Positions 1-7,945 of a stretch of 64,000 bases of DNA are shown one piece after another. Origin of the DNA: Haloplanus natans DSM 17983. Its GTDB lineage: Archaea > Halobacteriota > Halobacteria > Halobacteriales > Haloferacaceae. The position numbers were made by a program, and so were the translations under genes. Below the pieces are notes generated by a model. That model was not told the origin of the DNA. It made no database searches and saw only the letters and a program-made list of their open reading frames with translations. The stretch lies in the NCBI RefSeq assembly GCF_000427685.1, contig NZ_KE386573.1, positions 2,402,938 through 2,466,937 of the forward strand, given 5' to 3'. How positions within the stretch are numbered: position 1 is the first letter of the stretch; every line of letters starts with the position of its first letter.

Positions 1-1
1 C

Positions 2-55
2 CTTTCACTCCCACCCGGCGGCAGCCGGTTGGCCAGCCGATGCGGGCGGGACTGA
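2..55 (+). CDS. possible 3' end of a gene entering from the left edge
   Basis: One frame is open from the window edge to a TGA at 53-55 and would encode a short Gly/Arg/Ser-rich tail. No family can be recognised in about 17 codons. The reason to list it is positional: the TGA coincides with the first three bases of the 86-bp palindromic repeat that follows, as seen at the 3' ends of several complete genes in this window. It could equally be non-coding flank. Confidence 0.25.
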   Translation, partial: LSLPPGGSRLASRCGRD

Positions 56-138
56 TAGTGTTTATTGTAAGTCAGTACCGGTGAGTCACCAAGACGGTCC
101 GGCGACCCACCGGTAACCAGTTACAATAAACACTATCA
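53..138 (+). repeat. 86-bp palindromic repeat, copy A
   Basis: The outer arms are a perfect 18-bp inverted repeat (TGATAGTGTTTATTGTAA at 53-70 against 121-138). Inside are 5-base spacers (GTCAG, ACCAG), inner 15-base arms starting TACCGGTG with two mismatches, and a 10-base loop AAGACGGTCC. This is the same 18-5-15-10-15-5-18 plan found at 22182, 43982, 54923 and 57024. It has no coding potential of its own. I infer a dispersed hairpin-forming element; whether it acts as DNA or RNA is unknown. Confidence 0.93.
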
Positions 139-317
139 AAAGGGCCGGCGTCTCGGCGAACCCGGACGTTCACGAGAGCGAAGCTCTCGTGAGCCAACCA
201 GAAGCCGAAGGCTTCCGGGGACGCCGGGGGCTTTCGAGGTGTCTTCAAGAGAGACGTACTAATCGCAACAGCACAGCGGTCCCCGCCGTTTTTCCCGTCG
301 TCGACACGAGATACCCC
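139..317. other. intergenic region with two GAA-loop hairpins
   Basis: Two perfect hairpins lie side by side. CACGAGAGC at 171-179 pairs with 183-191, and GAAGCC at 201-206 pairs with 210-215. Each is closed by the same three-base loop GAA. No promoter box was convincing. The stretch is also open in the frame of the downstream gene, but it does not look like part of that membrane protein. A small structured RNA or the trace of an old mobile element are both possible. Confidence 0.5.
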
Positions 318-881
318 ATGACCACGTTCGACTCGACGGCCGTAAGCGTCGTCGCGCTGATCGGCCTGCTGGCGGCGAGTGCTTTCTTCTCCAGCACCGA
401 AATCGCCGTCTTCTCGCTGTCCCGGGAGTGGCTCGACGAACGCGTCGCCGCCTCTGACCGTCGGGCTTCGATGCTGGCCGAACTCCGGGACGACCCGCAT
501 CGACTCCTCGTGACGCTGCTCGTCGGCAACAACCTCGTCAACGTCGCCATCTCCAGCATCCTGGCCGTCCTCCTCGCGGACCGGTTCTCGGGTGGCGTCG
601 CCGTCGCGCTGACGACCGTCGTCGCGGGAAGTGTCGTCCTCGTCTTCGGCGAAATCCTGCCGAAGGCGTACGGCCTAGGTCACGCCGAGGAGTGGGCACT
701 CACGACGGCGCGGCCGGTGTGGGTCGTCGAACGGCTCCTCCTCCCCATCGTCGTCGTCTTCGACTTCGTGACACGCCGCGCGGGGGCGATGATGGGCGCC
801 GACCCGGACATCGAGGAGCCGTATACGGACACGGACTCGAAGCATACGGGAGGGAGCGAGCGGGGCGAAGGAGCGAAGTGA
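318..881 (+). CDS. CNNM/DUF21-type membrane protein, short form without CBS domains
   Basis: This 187-residue protein starts at the ATG at 318, where the sequence becomes recognisable (MTTFDSTAVSVVALIGLLAA). It carries the DUF21 transmembrane block: FFSSTEIAVFSLSREWLDER near residues 25-44, the LLVGNNLVNVAISS segment, and VVLVFGEILPKAYG. The family is associated with Mg/Co efflux and HlyC/CorC proteins, which usually run beyond 400 residues and carry CBS plus CorC domains. Here the protein stops after the membrane block, and its last 20 residues (Thr/Asp/Ser/Gly-rich) look unconserved. It may be a natural short form or a truncated gene. The substrate is unknown. The next gene begins 21 bases downstream. 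Confidence 0.75.
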   Translation: MTTFDSTAVSVVALIGLLAASAFFSSTEIAVFSLSREWLDERVAASDRRASMLAELRDDPHRLLVTLLVGNNLVNVAISSILAVLLADRFSGGVAVALTTVVAGSVVLVFGEILPKAYGLGHAEEWALTTARPVWVVERLLLPIVVVFDFVTRRAGAMMGADPDIEEPYTDTDSKHTGGSERGEGAK

Positions 882-902
882 GCGGCCCGCCAACGGCGAG
901 CC

Positions 903-1346
903 GTGAAAGAGTTCGAGCGCAAGCAACTCCTCGAACGCGTCAACCGAGAGGGGGCGACGGTGGGCGCGGACATCCCCGAGCGCATCACGGTGCAGGGCGA
1001 GGAGGTGGACCTCCAGCGGTTCGTCTTCGAGATCAAACGCCGGGAGACGGTGCCCGCCGGCGAGCGTGAGCGGGTCGATCGGGCGAAAAAGAACCTGCGA
1101 CGCGAACGCCTCCAGCGCCTCCAGCGCATCGAGGACGACGAGGTGAGCTACGAAGAAGGCAAGCAGTTGGTCGAGAGCATCATCGGCATCGACCGCGCGC
1201 TCAACGCCCTCGAGCAACTCGGCCCGGCGAACCTCGAACGCGAGGCGCAAGCGCAGGAAGCGGCCGACCGCAAGCGCTGGATGTCGTTCCTGAAGAAGGC
1301 GCTCGGACACGAGGACACCAGCCACAACACGCGAGGGCGACTGTGA
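903..1346 (+). CDS. DUF5788-like haloarchaeal protein
   Basis: This 147-residue, highly charged, mostly helical protein starts at a GTG. Characteristic stretches are MKEFERKQLLERVNREGATV at the N-terminus, then VFEIKRRETVP, RAKKNLRRERLQRLQRIE and RWMSFLKKALG. I recognise it as a small family restricted to haloarchaea that I believe is DUF5788; its function is not known. Its stop codon overlaps the GTG start of the PolX gene (GTGA at 1343-1346), so the two are probably translationally coupled. The link with a repair polymerase hints at a DNA-related role but proves nothing. Confidence 0.8.
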   Translation: MKEFERKQLLERVNREGATVGADIPERITVQGEEVDLQRFVFEIKRRETVPAGERERVDRAKKNLRRERLQRLQRIEDDEVSYEEGKQLVESIIGIDRALNALEQLGPANLEREAQAQEAADRKRWMSFLKKALGHEDTSHNTRGRL

Positions 1347-3091
1347 GCCGCAACGCCGACGTCGCCGCCCGGTTCGAGGAGATGGCCGACCTCCTCGAAG
1401 CGCAGGACACAGAGTACAAACCCCGGAGCTACCGCCGCGCCGCCGAGAACGTCCGCGACTGCCCGGTCGCGGTCGAGGAACTGGTCGAGGAGGGGAAAGA
1501 CGCCGTCATGGACATCGACGGCGTGGGCGACGCCCTCGCGGACAAGATCATCGAGTACGTCGAGACGGGCGAACTCGAGGAACTGGAGACGCTCCGCGAG
1601 GGACTGCCGGTCGACATGGCGGCGCTCACGAGCGTCGAAGGCGTGGGACCGAAGACGGTCGGAGCGCTCTACGAGGCCCTCGGGGTCACCACGCTCGACG
1701 AACTCGAAGCCGCCGCGCGCGACGGGGAGATCCGGGCGGTATCCGGCTTCGGCGAGAAGACGGAAGCGAACATCGTAGAGAACATCCCGTTCGCCCGGCA
1801 GGCACAGGAGCGGGAACTGCTGGGCGACGCCCGCCCCGTCGCCGAGGAGATACTCGACGCGCTCCGCGACGCCGATCCGATCGAGCGGGCCGAAGTCGCG
1901 GGGTCGCTCCGGCGGTGGCGCGAGACCATCGGCGACGTGGACGTCCTCGCCGCGAGCGCGGACGGGGAGGCGGCGGTCGACGCCTTCCTCGGCTGGGACC
2001 CGGACGCGGCGGTGATCGAGTCGGGGACGACGAAAGCGAGCGTTCGTTCCCGCGGGATGCGGATCGACTTCCGGGTCGTCGTCCCTGCGGAGTTCGGCGC
2101 GGCGCTCCAGTATTTCACCGGGAGCAAGGATCACAACGTCCATCTGCGCAACCTCGCCATCGACCGCGACCTGAAGATGAACGAGTACGGGATGTTCGAT
2201 ATCGGGGACGTGGACGGCAAGGGCGACGATCAGCGCGCCGGGCGTCGGGTCGGCGGCGAGACGGAGGCGGAAATGTACGACGCGCTCGACCTGCCCGTAA
2301 TCCCGCCGGAACTCCGCGAGGATCGGGGCGAAATCGAGGCCGCACGGGCGGGCGAGTTGCCCGACCTGGTGGTCGAGGCGGACGTGGGCGGCGACCTCCA
2401 CACCCACACCGACTGGTCGGACGGCGGGGAGTCGATCGGGACCATGATCGAGGCGGCCGAGGAGCGCGGCGACGACTACATCTGCATCACCGACCACGCC
2501 ACCGGCCCGGGGATGGTCGGCGGCGTCGGCCTCGACGACAACGAGTTGCGCGAGCAGATGGACGCGGTGGCCGCGGCTGCCGCGGACGCGGATATCGAGG
2601 TCCTCCACGGCGTCGAGGCGAACGTCGACGCGGACGGCGGCCTCTCCGTCGGGGACGGCGTCCTCGCCGACCTGGATATCGTGATCGCCTCGCCCCACAG
2701 CGGCCTCGGGATGGACCGGGCGGCGGCGACCGAACGGCTCGTACGCGCGATCGACCATCCGGAGACCGACATCCTGGGCCACCCGACCGGCCGCCTCATC
2801 AACGACCGGCCGGGCCTCACGCTCGACGTGGACCGACTCGCGGCGGCCGCGACCGATGCCGAGACGGCACTGGAGGTAAACGCCAACCCGAACCGCCTCG
2901 ATCTGAACGACGAGGCGATTCGGACCGCCGTCGACGCGGGCGCGCCGGTCGCGATCGACACCGACGCCCACGGGATCGGGGAACTGGATTACCGTCGCTA
3001 CGGCGTCCACACCGCGCGGCGCGGGTGGGCCGAGGCGGGTGACGTGTTGAACACCCGATCGGCCGCCGACCTCCGGTCGTGGCTGGAGTAG
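1343..3091 (+). CDS. polX: family X DNA polymerase with C-terminal PHP domain
   Basis: This 582-residue protein has the usual archaeal/bacterial PolX architecture. Helix-hairpin-helix repeats (DIDGVGDALADKI, SVEGVGPKTVGALYEAL) occupy roughly residues 50-130. The nucleotidyltransferase core contains the metal-binding IGDVDVLAAS near 195 and later DHNVHLRNLAI. The PHP domain follows from about residue 345, with GDLHTHTDWSDG, a Ser-Pro-His (SPHSG), GHPTGRLINDRPG and IDTDAHGIGELDYRRYGV. In this family the polymerase domain fills short gaps in base-excision repair, and the PHP domain supplies a metal-dependent 3'-5' exonuclease or AP-endonuclease. All the expected PHP His/Asp ligands appear present. 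The start overlaps the upstream stop. Confidence 0.95.
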   Translation: MSRNADVAARFEEMADLLEAQDTEYKPRSYRRAAENVRDCPVAVEELVEEGKDAVMDIDGVGDALADKIIEYVETGELEELETLREGLPVDMAALTSVEGVGPKTVGALYEALGVTTLDELEAAARDGEIRAVSGFGEKTEANIVENIPFARQAQERELLGDARPVAEEILDALRDADPIERAEVAGSLRRWRETIGDVDVLAASADGEAAVDAFLGWDPDAAVIESGTTKASVRSRGMRIDFRVVVPAEFGAALQYFTGSKDHNVHLRNLAIDRDLKMNEYGMFDIGDVDGKGDDQRAGRRVGGETEAEMYDALDLPVIPPELREDRGEIEAARAGELPDLVVEADVGGDLHTHTDWSDGGESIGTMIEAAEERGDDYICITDHATGPGMVGGVGLDDNELREQMDAVAAAAADADIEVLHGVEANVDADGGLSVGDGVLADLDIVIASPHSGLGMDRAAATERLVRAIDHPETDILGHPTGRLINDRPGLTLDVDRLAAAATDAETALEVNANPNRLDLNDEAIRTAVDAGAPVAIDTDAHGIGELDYRRYGVHTARRGWAEAGDVLNTRSAADLRSWLE

Positions 3092-3098
3092 CGGCGCG

Positions 3099-3542
3099 AT
3101 GGCCGAGCAATTTCTCTGTGACGCGATGCTCGGCAAACTGGCGCGCTACCTGCGGATGTGTGGCTACGATACGGCCTACACGTCCGATCGCGGCGTCGAG
3201 AGGGATGGCGCGATCAACGATCTAGCGCGACACGAGGACCGGACACTCCTCACCCGCGACACCGATCTCGCGGCGCGGACGGCGGGCGCCATCCTGCTCG
3301 CAAAACGGGATATCGAGGACCAACTCCGCGAACTCGGCGACGCGGGCGTGTCGCTCTCACTGCCCGAGACGCCGACGCGGTGTGGGCGGTGCAACGGGAC
3401 GCTCGCGCGCGTCGACGGCGTCACGCCGACGCCCGAGGACACGCCGGACCCCGCCGAGACCCCTCTCTGGCGGTGTACGGAGTGTGGACAGTACTTCTGG
3501 AAGGGGAGTCACTGGGACGGCGTGCGGGGGCGACTCCCGTAA
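3099..3542 (+). CDS. Mut7-C RNAse domain protein with zinc ribbon
   Basis: This 147-residue protein opens with FLCDAMLGKLARYLRMCGYD, the hallmark of the Mut7-C (DUF82) PIN-like nuclease family, followed by LLTRDTDLAAR carrying the acidic residues of the active site. The C-terminal half has two CxxC pairs (CGRCNG near 107 and CTECGQYFW near 130), a zinc ribbon ending in the typical FWKGSHWDG motif. The role is predicted to be an RNA-cleaving enzyme; the substrate is unknown. It lies 7 bases after polX and is probably in the same transcript. It ends 6 bases before a convergent gene. Confidence 0.88.
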   Translation: MAEQFLCDAMLGKLARYLRMCGYDTAYTSDRGVERDGAINDLARHEDRTLLTRDTDLAARTAGAILLAKRDIEDQLRELGDAGVSLSLPETPTRCGRCNGTLARVDGVTPTPEDTPDPAETPLWRCTECGQYFWKGSHWDGVRGRLP

Positions 3543-3548
3543 CCCCGG

Positions 3549-4460
3549 TCAGCGCCCGTTCCAGTCCTCGCAGGCGTCCATGTCGGCCATGACGCCGTCG
3601 TGGAAGCCGCAGTAGGGCTGGATGCCGCGCTCGGTGCGGACGTACTCGAAGTGTTCGCAGTTGCCACAGTAGCGGTCGGCGGCGTCGGTGCTCGCGCCGG
3701 CCACGTCGGAGGACTGCCAGACTTCGCTGCCCCCACCCGACGCGGTGGCCGTGCCGCCACCGCCCGACGAGCCGTGACCGCTCCCGGCCGTGGGCGATGA
3801 CGAGGAGGAAACCGAGGCCACCTCACGGATGTCGTCGTCGTCGCTCCCGCCGTCGCTCACCTGCGCCCCGACAGTCGCGGTCGGGGTGGAACTGCTCCCG
3901 CCGAGGCCGACGCCACCTCTCGGTTTCGAGCGGTCGACTTCGATCACTTTCGTCTCGCCCTGTCGGGTCACTTCCATCGTGACGGTGCCGCCGGGGTCGT
4001 TCCGAGTCTTGAAGTTGGCGATACCGACGAACAGACACCAGAAGGTAGTGAGCGCACCGAGGAAGTAGACGCCGACGGTGGGCAGGGTCAGATCCACCAT
4101 GCCGGGCGCGCAGTTGGCGCCGGACCACCGGCAGGGGTAGGCGTAGGCAAAGAGCGTGACGCCGAGAACGGCGACGCTGGCGCCGATGCCCGCGGCGGCG
4201 CGAGTGGAACGCTCGGCCGGCAGGACGGCCGAGATACCGAGGAAGACGGCCGGCACGCCGAGGCCGGCGAGGATGCCGCCGTACTCGCGAACTTCGAACA
4301 GGGTGGTCCCACCGCCCATCAGTACGTCTGTCGTGGCGACGACGATGCCCGCGACGACGAGGACGATGCCGACGACGAACAGACTCGCCCCCGCGTAAAT
4401 CTGCCGGAGGCTGGGCCCGCTCCGGTCGTCCCCGTGGTAGACCTCCCCGAGACTGGTCAT
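3549..4460 (-). CDS. haloarchaeal membrane protein with Cys-rich C-terminal domain
   Basis: This 303-residue protein has four or so hydrophobic segments in the first 150 residues (YAGASLFVVGIVLVVAGIVV; GILAGLGVPAVFLGISAVL; GASVAVLGVTLFAYAY; GVYFLGALTTFWCLFVGIA). A long Ser/Gly/Thr-rich linker follows. The C-terminal module is RYCGNCEHFEY...PYCGFHD...MDACEDWNGR, whose cysteines look like a small metal-binding knuckle on the cytoplasmic side. I believe it belongs to a haloarchaea-specific DUF7139-type family. Function is unknown. The palindrome GGCTACAGCC sits just upstream of the start codon. Confidence 0.65.
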   Translation of the reverse strand: MTSLGEVYHGDDRSGPSLRQIYAGASLFVVGIVLVVAGIVVATTDVLMGGGTTLFEVREYGGILAGLGVPAVFLGISAVLPAERSTRAAAGIGASVAVLGVTLFAYAYPCRWSGANCAPGMVDLTLPTVGVYFLGALTTFWCLFVGIANFKTRNDPGGTVTMEVTRQGETKVIEVDRSKPRGGVGLGGSSSTPTATVGAQVSDGGSDDDDIREVASVSSSSSPTAGSGHGSSGGGGTATASGGGSEVWQSSDVAGASTDAADRYCGNCEHFEYVRTERGIQPYCGFHDGVMADMDACEDWNGR

Positions 4461-4649
4461 ACGCTGGCTACAGCCGCCTCACACAAAACCCTACGTCAGA
4501 CGGGCGTGTGACGGCAGTACAGTCGATACGTTGGATCGCGGTGAGGGTGGACTGGGCGCGGCGGCCCGGTGGACGGGGACGAGGACCCCTGGATCGGTGG
4601 TTCCGGGCGGTCCGAAGGGGTTAACTCACGGGGGACAGTACCGCGAGCC
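4461..4649. other. divergent intergenic region
   Basis: This region separates two divergently transcribed genes. A TATA-like GTTAAC at about 4620-4625 lies some 28 bases before the ATG at 4650, which fits a leaderless transcript to the right. A GGCTACAGCC palindrome near 4466-4475 lies on the side of the leftward gene. Nothing else was recognised. Confidence 0.45.
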
Positions 4650-4940
4650 ATGAGCGACGATACGGACGAGGAGGAAGCGCCGGCGGTCGAACTCGGCGAG
4701 GGCGAACCGGTCGAGGGGGCGCCGCTCGCACGGGTGGCCTCGCGGCTCACGTGGCCCCAGGAAGCGAGCAGGGTGCGCGAGAAGGAAGGCGACGCGACGG
4801 TTCGAACGCCCGATGGCCCCCGAACCCTCGATTCGATCCTCGACGCCGTCGACGAGACGTACTTCGACACCCGACAGACGTTCCTGTCGGCCGTCCGGTC
4901 GGAGGTCGGGACGGGGCCGATCCCAACCGCCGACGAGTGA
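4650..4940 (+). CDS. DUF5789-like small haloarchaeal protein
   Basis: I start this 96-residue protein at ATG 4650 rather than further upstream because a TATA-like box lies 28 bases before it and the conserved part begins there (MSDDTDEEEAP). Recognisable stretches are GEGEPVEGAPLARVASRLTW, VRTPDGPRTLDSILDAVDET and YFDTRQTFLSAVRSEVGTGP. It matches a compact haloarchaeal family that I believe is DUF5789. There are no catalytic or membrane motifs, and the function is unknown. The protein is very acidic, as usual for salt-in halophiles. Confidence 0.75.
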   Translation: MSDDTDEEEAPAVELGEGEPVEGAPLARVASRLTWPQEASRVREKEGDATVRTPDGPRTLDSILDAVDETYFDTRQTFLSAVRSEVGTGPIPTADE

Positions 4941-4999
4941 GCGCGCCCTCTCGTCGCCGATGGCGAGGATCTATCCTGATGGCCGACAACCGCTAGACG

Positions 5000-5662
5000 A
5001 TGCGCACACCCCACCTCTCCTGGGTGCAGACATCCCTGCTCGCCGGGCTCTGTCTCGCCGTGTGCTGGTCGCTCTGGAGCGTTCCGCCCACCAGCCTCGA
5101 CGCCCGGATCGTCCGCGACGTGGTCCTGTTCGTCGCCCTGCCCGGTGCGCTCGCACTCTCGCGGGGCCGTGACCTCGGCTGGCGCGTGGATCGACGCGCC
5201 CTCCGCAACACCCTCCTGCTCGCCTGCTTCGTCGTCCCATTTTACATCGTGGGGTCGTCGCTGCCGACGATCCGGACGTACTACCCGATGTGGGCGACTG
5301 ACACCGCCCTCGCCGCGTTCGTCCCGCACGCACTCGCCCAGTTCGTCGTCGCCGCGGCCGCCGAGACGTACTACCGCGGGTTGCTCTGTGTCGGCGTCCG
5401 CGAACTCGGATTCAAGAGCGTCTTCATCAGCCCCGTGGTCTACGCCGCCCACCACGTCCACAAGCCGCCGATCGAACTCCTCCTCTCGGCGCCGACGGAC
5501 GTGCTCTTCGGCGCCGTCGACTACAAGAGCGAGTCGATCCTCCCCTCGGTGGTCGCTCACGGCGTCGGTCTGGCGCTGCTTGACTGGTTGGTGCTCCACC
5601 CCCCGATCGTCCCCACCGCGACCGTCGTTCGAACCCTCTCGTGGCTTCCCGTGCCGCTGTGA
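5000..5662 (+). CDS. CPBP-family (Abi/Rce1-like) intramembrane protein
   Basis: This 220-residue membrane protein has about six hydrophobic segments. The three CPBP motifs are recognisable: AETYYRGLL near residue 122, the His-bearing VVYAAHHVHK near 148-157, and SVVAHGVGLALLDW near the end. Family members are intramembrane metal-dependent proteases that process prenylated proteins or signals. The first motif should read EExxxR, but the first Glu, thought to be catalytic in Rce1, is Ala here. Proteolytic activity is therefore doubtful, although the second Glu, the Arg and the histidines remain. The neighbours suggest no specific partner. Confidence 0.75.
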   Translation: MRTPHLSWVQTSLLAGLCLAVCWSLWSVPPTSLDARIVRDVVLFVALPGALALSRGRDLGWRVDRRALRNTLLLACFVVPFYIVGSSLPTIRTYYPMWATDTALAAFVPHALAQFVVAAAAETYYRGLLCVGVRELGFKSVFISPVVYAAHHVHKPPIELLLSAPTDVLFGAVDYKSESILPSVVAHGVGLALLDWLVLHPPIVPTATVVRTLSWLPVPL

Positions 5663-5704
5663 TCGCAGCGCGATTTTATTTCACCGCCGGCCGTCACGTC
5701 GAGT

Positions 5705-6129
5705 ATGGCAACGTTCCAACACGTCCTCGTGCCGACGGACGCAACAAGGCGGCGAGGCGCGCGGCCGAACACGCGACCGATCTCGTGGGCGACGACGGCA
5801 GGCTAACGGCCCTCTACGTGATCGACATGGGCGACGCCGACTACGTGGCGGTACCGAACGACATCGAGGAGATCAAAACGCGCATCCGAAAGAAGGGACA
5901 GAAACTCGTCGACGAGGTCCATGAGATGGCCGCGAACGCAGGCGTCGACTGCGAGACGAGGGTCGTCACGGGCATCGCCGACGAGGCAATCACCGCCGAC
6001 GCCAAGGATCACGACGTGGATCTGATCGCCCTCGGAAAGCGCGGCAAGCGCGACCCCGACAAGCCGCTGATCGACAACACGGCGCGGCGAGTCGTTCAGG
6101 CGTCGTCGGTGCCGGCGCATACAGTTTGA
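5705..6129 (+). pseudogene. universal stress protein (UspA) with a frameshift
   Basis: The ATG at 5705 encodes the classic Usp N-terminus MATFQHVLVPTDA. The continuation (NKAARRAAEHATDLV, LTALYVIDMG, LIALGKRGKRDPDKPLIDN, ARRVVQASSVPAHTV) lies in another frame. The shift falls between 5740 and 5743, and restoring one base (GACGGCAAC for GACGCAAC) gives the usual VPTDG-N-K. The ATP-loop motif near the C-terminus is intact in its frame. It is either a real inactivating deletion or a consensus error; an intact Usp copy lies at 61314. TATA-like TTTTATTT lies about 30 bases before the ATG. Confidence 0.8.
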
Positions 6130-6160
6130 TGTTGCGTCGTCTCCACTACTACTCACAGCT

Positions 6161-6601
6161 ATGATGCTCCCGATCGATCCGACCACAATCGACCCCGCAG
6201 ACATCGGCGAACAGCGCGCAACTCTAGAGATGGACCACGAGGAAGCGATCGAACACGTCCGCGAGACGTTCGAAGCCGCGGGCTTCGGCGTGCCGGTCGA
6301 GTTCTCCGTCTCGGAGATGCTCAACGAGAAGATCGACGCCGGCCGCGACCCCTACTACGTCCTCGGGGCGTGCAACCCCGCGATGGCCGACCGCGTCCTC
6401 GAGGCCAGCGACGGCCGCGTCGGCGCGCTCATGCCGTGTAACGTCGTCGTCTGGCAGGAAGAACCCGGCGTCCAGACCGTCTACCACGCCAGCATCATGC
6501 GGATCGGGCGACTGCTCGGCATGGCACCGGACGACGAGGAGATGGCCGACATCGTCGCCGAGACGGGTGAGATGGTCGAGGCGGCCTACGAGGCGCTTTA
6601 A
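6161..6601 (+). CDS. DUF302 family protein
   Basis: This 146-residue protein has the DUF302 fold signature. HEEAIEHVRETFEAAGFGVP forms the first helix-strand unit. Then come VLGACNPAMADRVLEAS, with the conserved Cys-Asn-Pro, LMPCNVVVWQEEPG, and a C-terminal helix. DUF302 proteins are small soluble domains of unknown biochemical role, often next to sulfur or stress genes. It follows the broken uspA and ends interlocked with nreA on the other strand (TTAA at 6598-6601 supplies both stop codons). ATG 6164 is an equally possible start. Confidence 0.85.
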   Translation: MMLPIDPTTIDPADIGEQRATLEMDHEEAIEHVRETFEAAGFGVPVEFSVSEMLNEKIDAGRDPYYVLGACNPAMADRVLEASDGRVGALMPCNVVVWQEEPGVQTVYHASIMRIGRLLGMAPDDEEMADIVAETGEMVEAAYEAL

Positions 6602-7857
6602 AAATCCGACAGCGTCGTCTGTAACCCCGCGACCATCGCGGACTTGCGACGCAACGACCCCATCGACGCGGGCAGGTAGTCGACGACACCCCGAACCGCG
6701 TCGGCGAACGTCTCCGCGGTGGCGTGTTCGCCGTCGAAAGCGTGGCGGACGCCCTCGCGGACCTGCCAGACGCCCGCCGGTCCCCAGTAGTCGTCGGAGA
6801 CGTGCCGGAGGACGAGACATTTCGCCTGCCGGCCCCGCTCGTCCAGATGTTCGAGGGTCGCCAGCCGGGCGGCGTGGTACGCCCCCGCCGTCTCCTCGAC
6901 GTAGCCCGTGCGGCCCTCGGCGCCCTCGCGGTCGGCCGCGAACCACATCCCCGCCTCGGGGTCGGGGTTCCAGACGCTCCCCGGCGCCTTCAGTTCGACG
7001 AGTTCGAACTCCCACCGACCGGGCGCGAGAAGCACCCAGTAGGCGTTGCCGAGGAACTCGTTGCGGTGGATCTCCACCTCGTCGATCCCCCCTGCGTCCC
7101 GGAGCGATCCCCGCAGGAACTGGCCGACGGTGTCGTCGACGGCGGTGATCGACCACCGGGTCGGGACGAGCCGGCGGTTTTCGCGCCGTCCCAGCGCCCC
7201 CGCCGAGAGGATGGAGTTCACTTCGTACACGTCGAAGCCGCGGCGATAAAGGTAGTTGATCGCCCCCTCGGCGCGCCAGTCGTCGTCTTCCAGGGCTTTC
7301 TCCACCGCGCGGGGGACGTGCGGGTTCTCGCCGAGATGGGCGGAACGGGCGCGGGCGCTCGGGCCGGTCGGCGCCGAGGCGCCGTCGGCGTCGAACTCGA
7401 CCGACGGATCGCCGTCGAGACCGATCTCCACGTCGACCGGACGGTCCGCGATAGCGACTTCGCGGCCGACGCCGACGAAGCCGTCCCAGGTGTCCGATAC
7501 GTCGACAGGGGACGACCGACGGGAGTTGAGTAGGCTCGTCCGCCGGCGGAACACCTCGTCGAGGTCGATTCCTTCCTCGTACCACGCGCCGCTGGTGACG
7601 TACCGGGTCGCGTCGCCCTCGTTGCCGACGGGCGAGAGGATGCCGGTGGAGACGTTCGGGTAGTCCGATCGGCCGACGAAGATGGACGGGGAGACGCTGC
7701 CGACGATGGCGTCGCCCGAAACCGAGCGCTCGACGCGGTCGGCGACGCTCTCGACGTGATCGAGTATCTCGTAGGACTTCCCCTTCGCGAGGCGCCGTCG
7801 CTCGGCGCGTTCGTCCGCCTCGATATCGACGAACTCGTCGAGGCGCATAGCGGTCAT
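6598..7857 (-). CDS. nreA: archaeal DNA repair protein NreA
   Basis: This 419-residue protein matches the NreA family, which works with PCNA in DNA-damage tolerance in archaea. Supporting stretches are SPSIFVGRSDYPNVSTGILSP, VTSGAWYEEGIDLDEVFRRR, LGENPHVPRAVEKALEDDDW and HRNEFLGNAYWVLLAPGRWE. The last seven residues, QTTLSDF, form a canonical PIP box (QxxLxxF) for binding the sliding clamp. The N-terminal zinc finger of some NreA proteins is absent. The first Met (MTAM) is used; a second in-frame Met is three codons on. The gene is convergent with the DUF302 gene and shares its stop region. Confidence 0.93.
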   Translation of the reverse strand: MTAMRLDEFVDIEADERAERRRLAKGKSYEILDHVESVADRVERSVSGDAIVGSVSPSIFVGRSDYPNVSTGILSPVGNEGDATRYVTSGAWYEEGIDLDEVFRRRTSLLNSRRSSPVDVSDTWDGFVGVGREVAIADRPVDVEIGLDGDPSVEFDADGASAPTGPSARARSAHLGENPHVPRAVEKALEDDDWRAEGAINYLYRRGFDVYEVNSILSAGALGRRENRRLVPTRWSITAVDDTVGQFLRGSLRDAGGIDEVEIHRNEFLGNAYWVLLAPGRWEFELVELKAPGSVWNPDPEAGMWFAADREGAEGRTGYVEETAGAYHAARLATLEHLDERGRQAKCLVLRHVSDDYWGPAGVWQVREGVRHAFDGEHATAETFADAVRGVVDYLPASMGSLRRKSAMVAGLQTTLSDF

Positions 7858-7945
7858 TTCGGGGGCCGGGATTTGAGGCTGTCGGCTGTAGCCGGCCAGA
7901 GAGTGACGCCGCCCTAGATGGCCCCCTGACGGCCGACCGGAGGGC

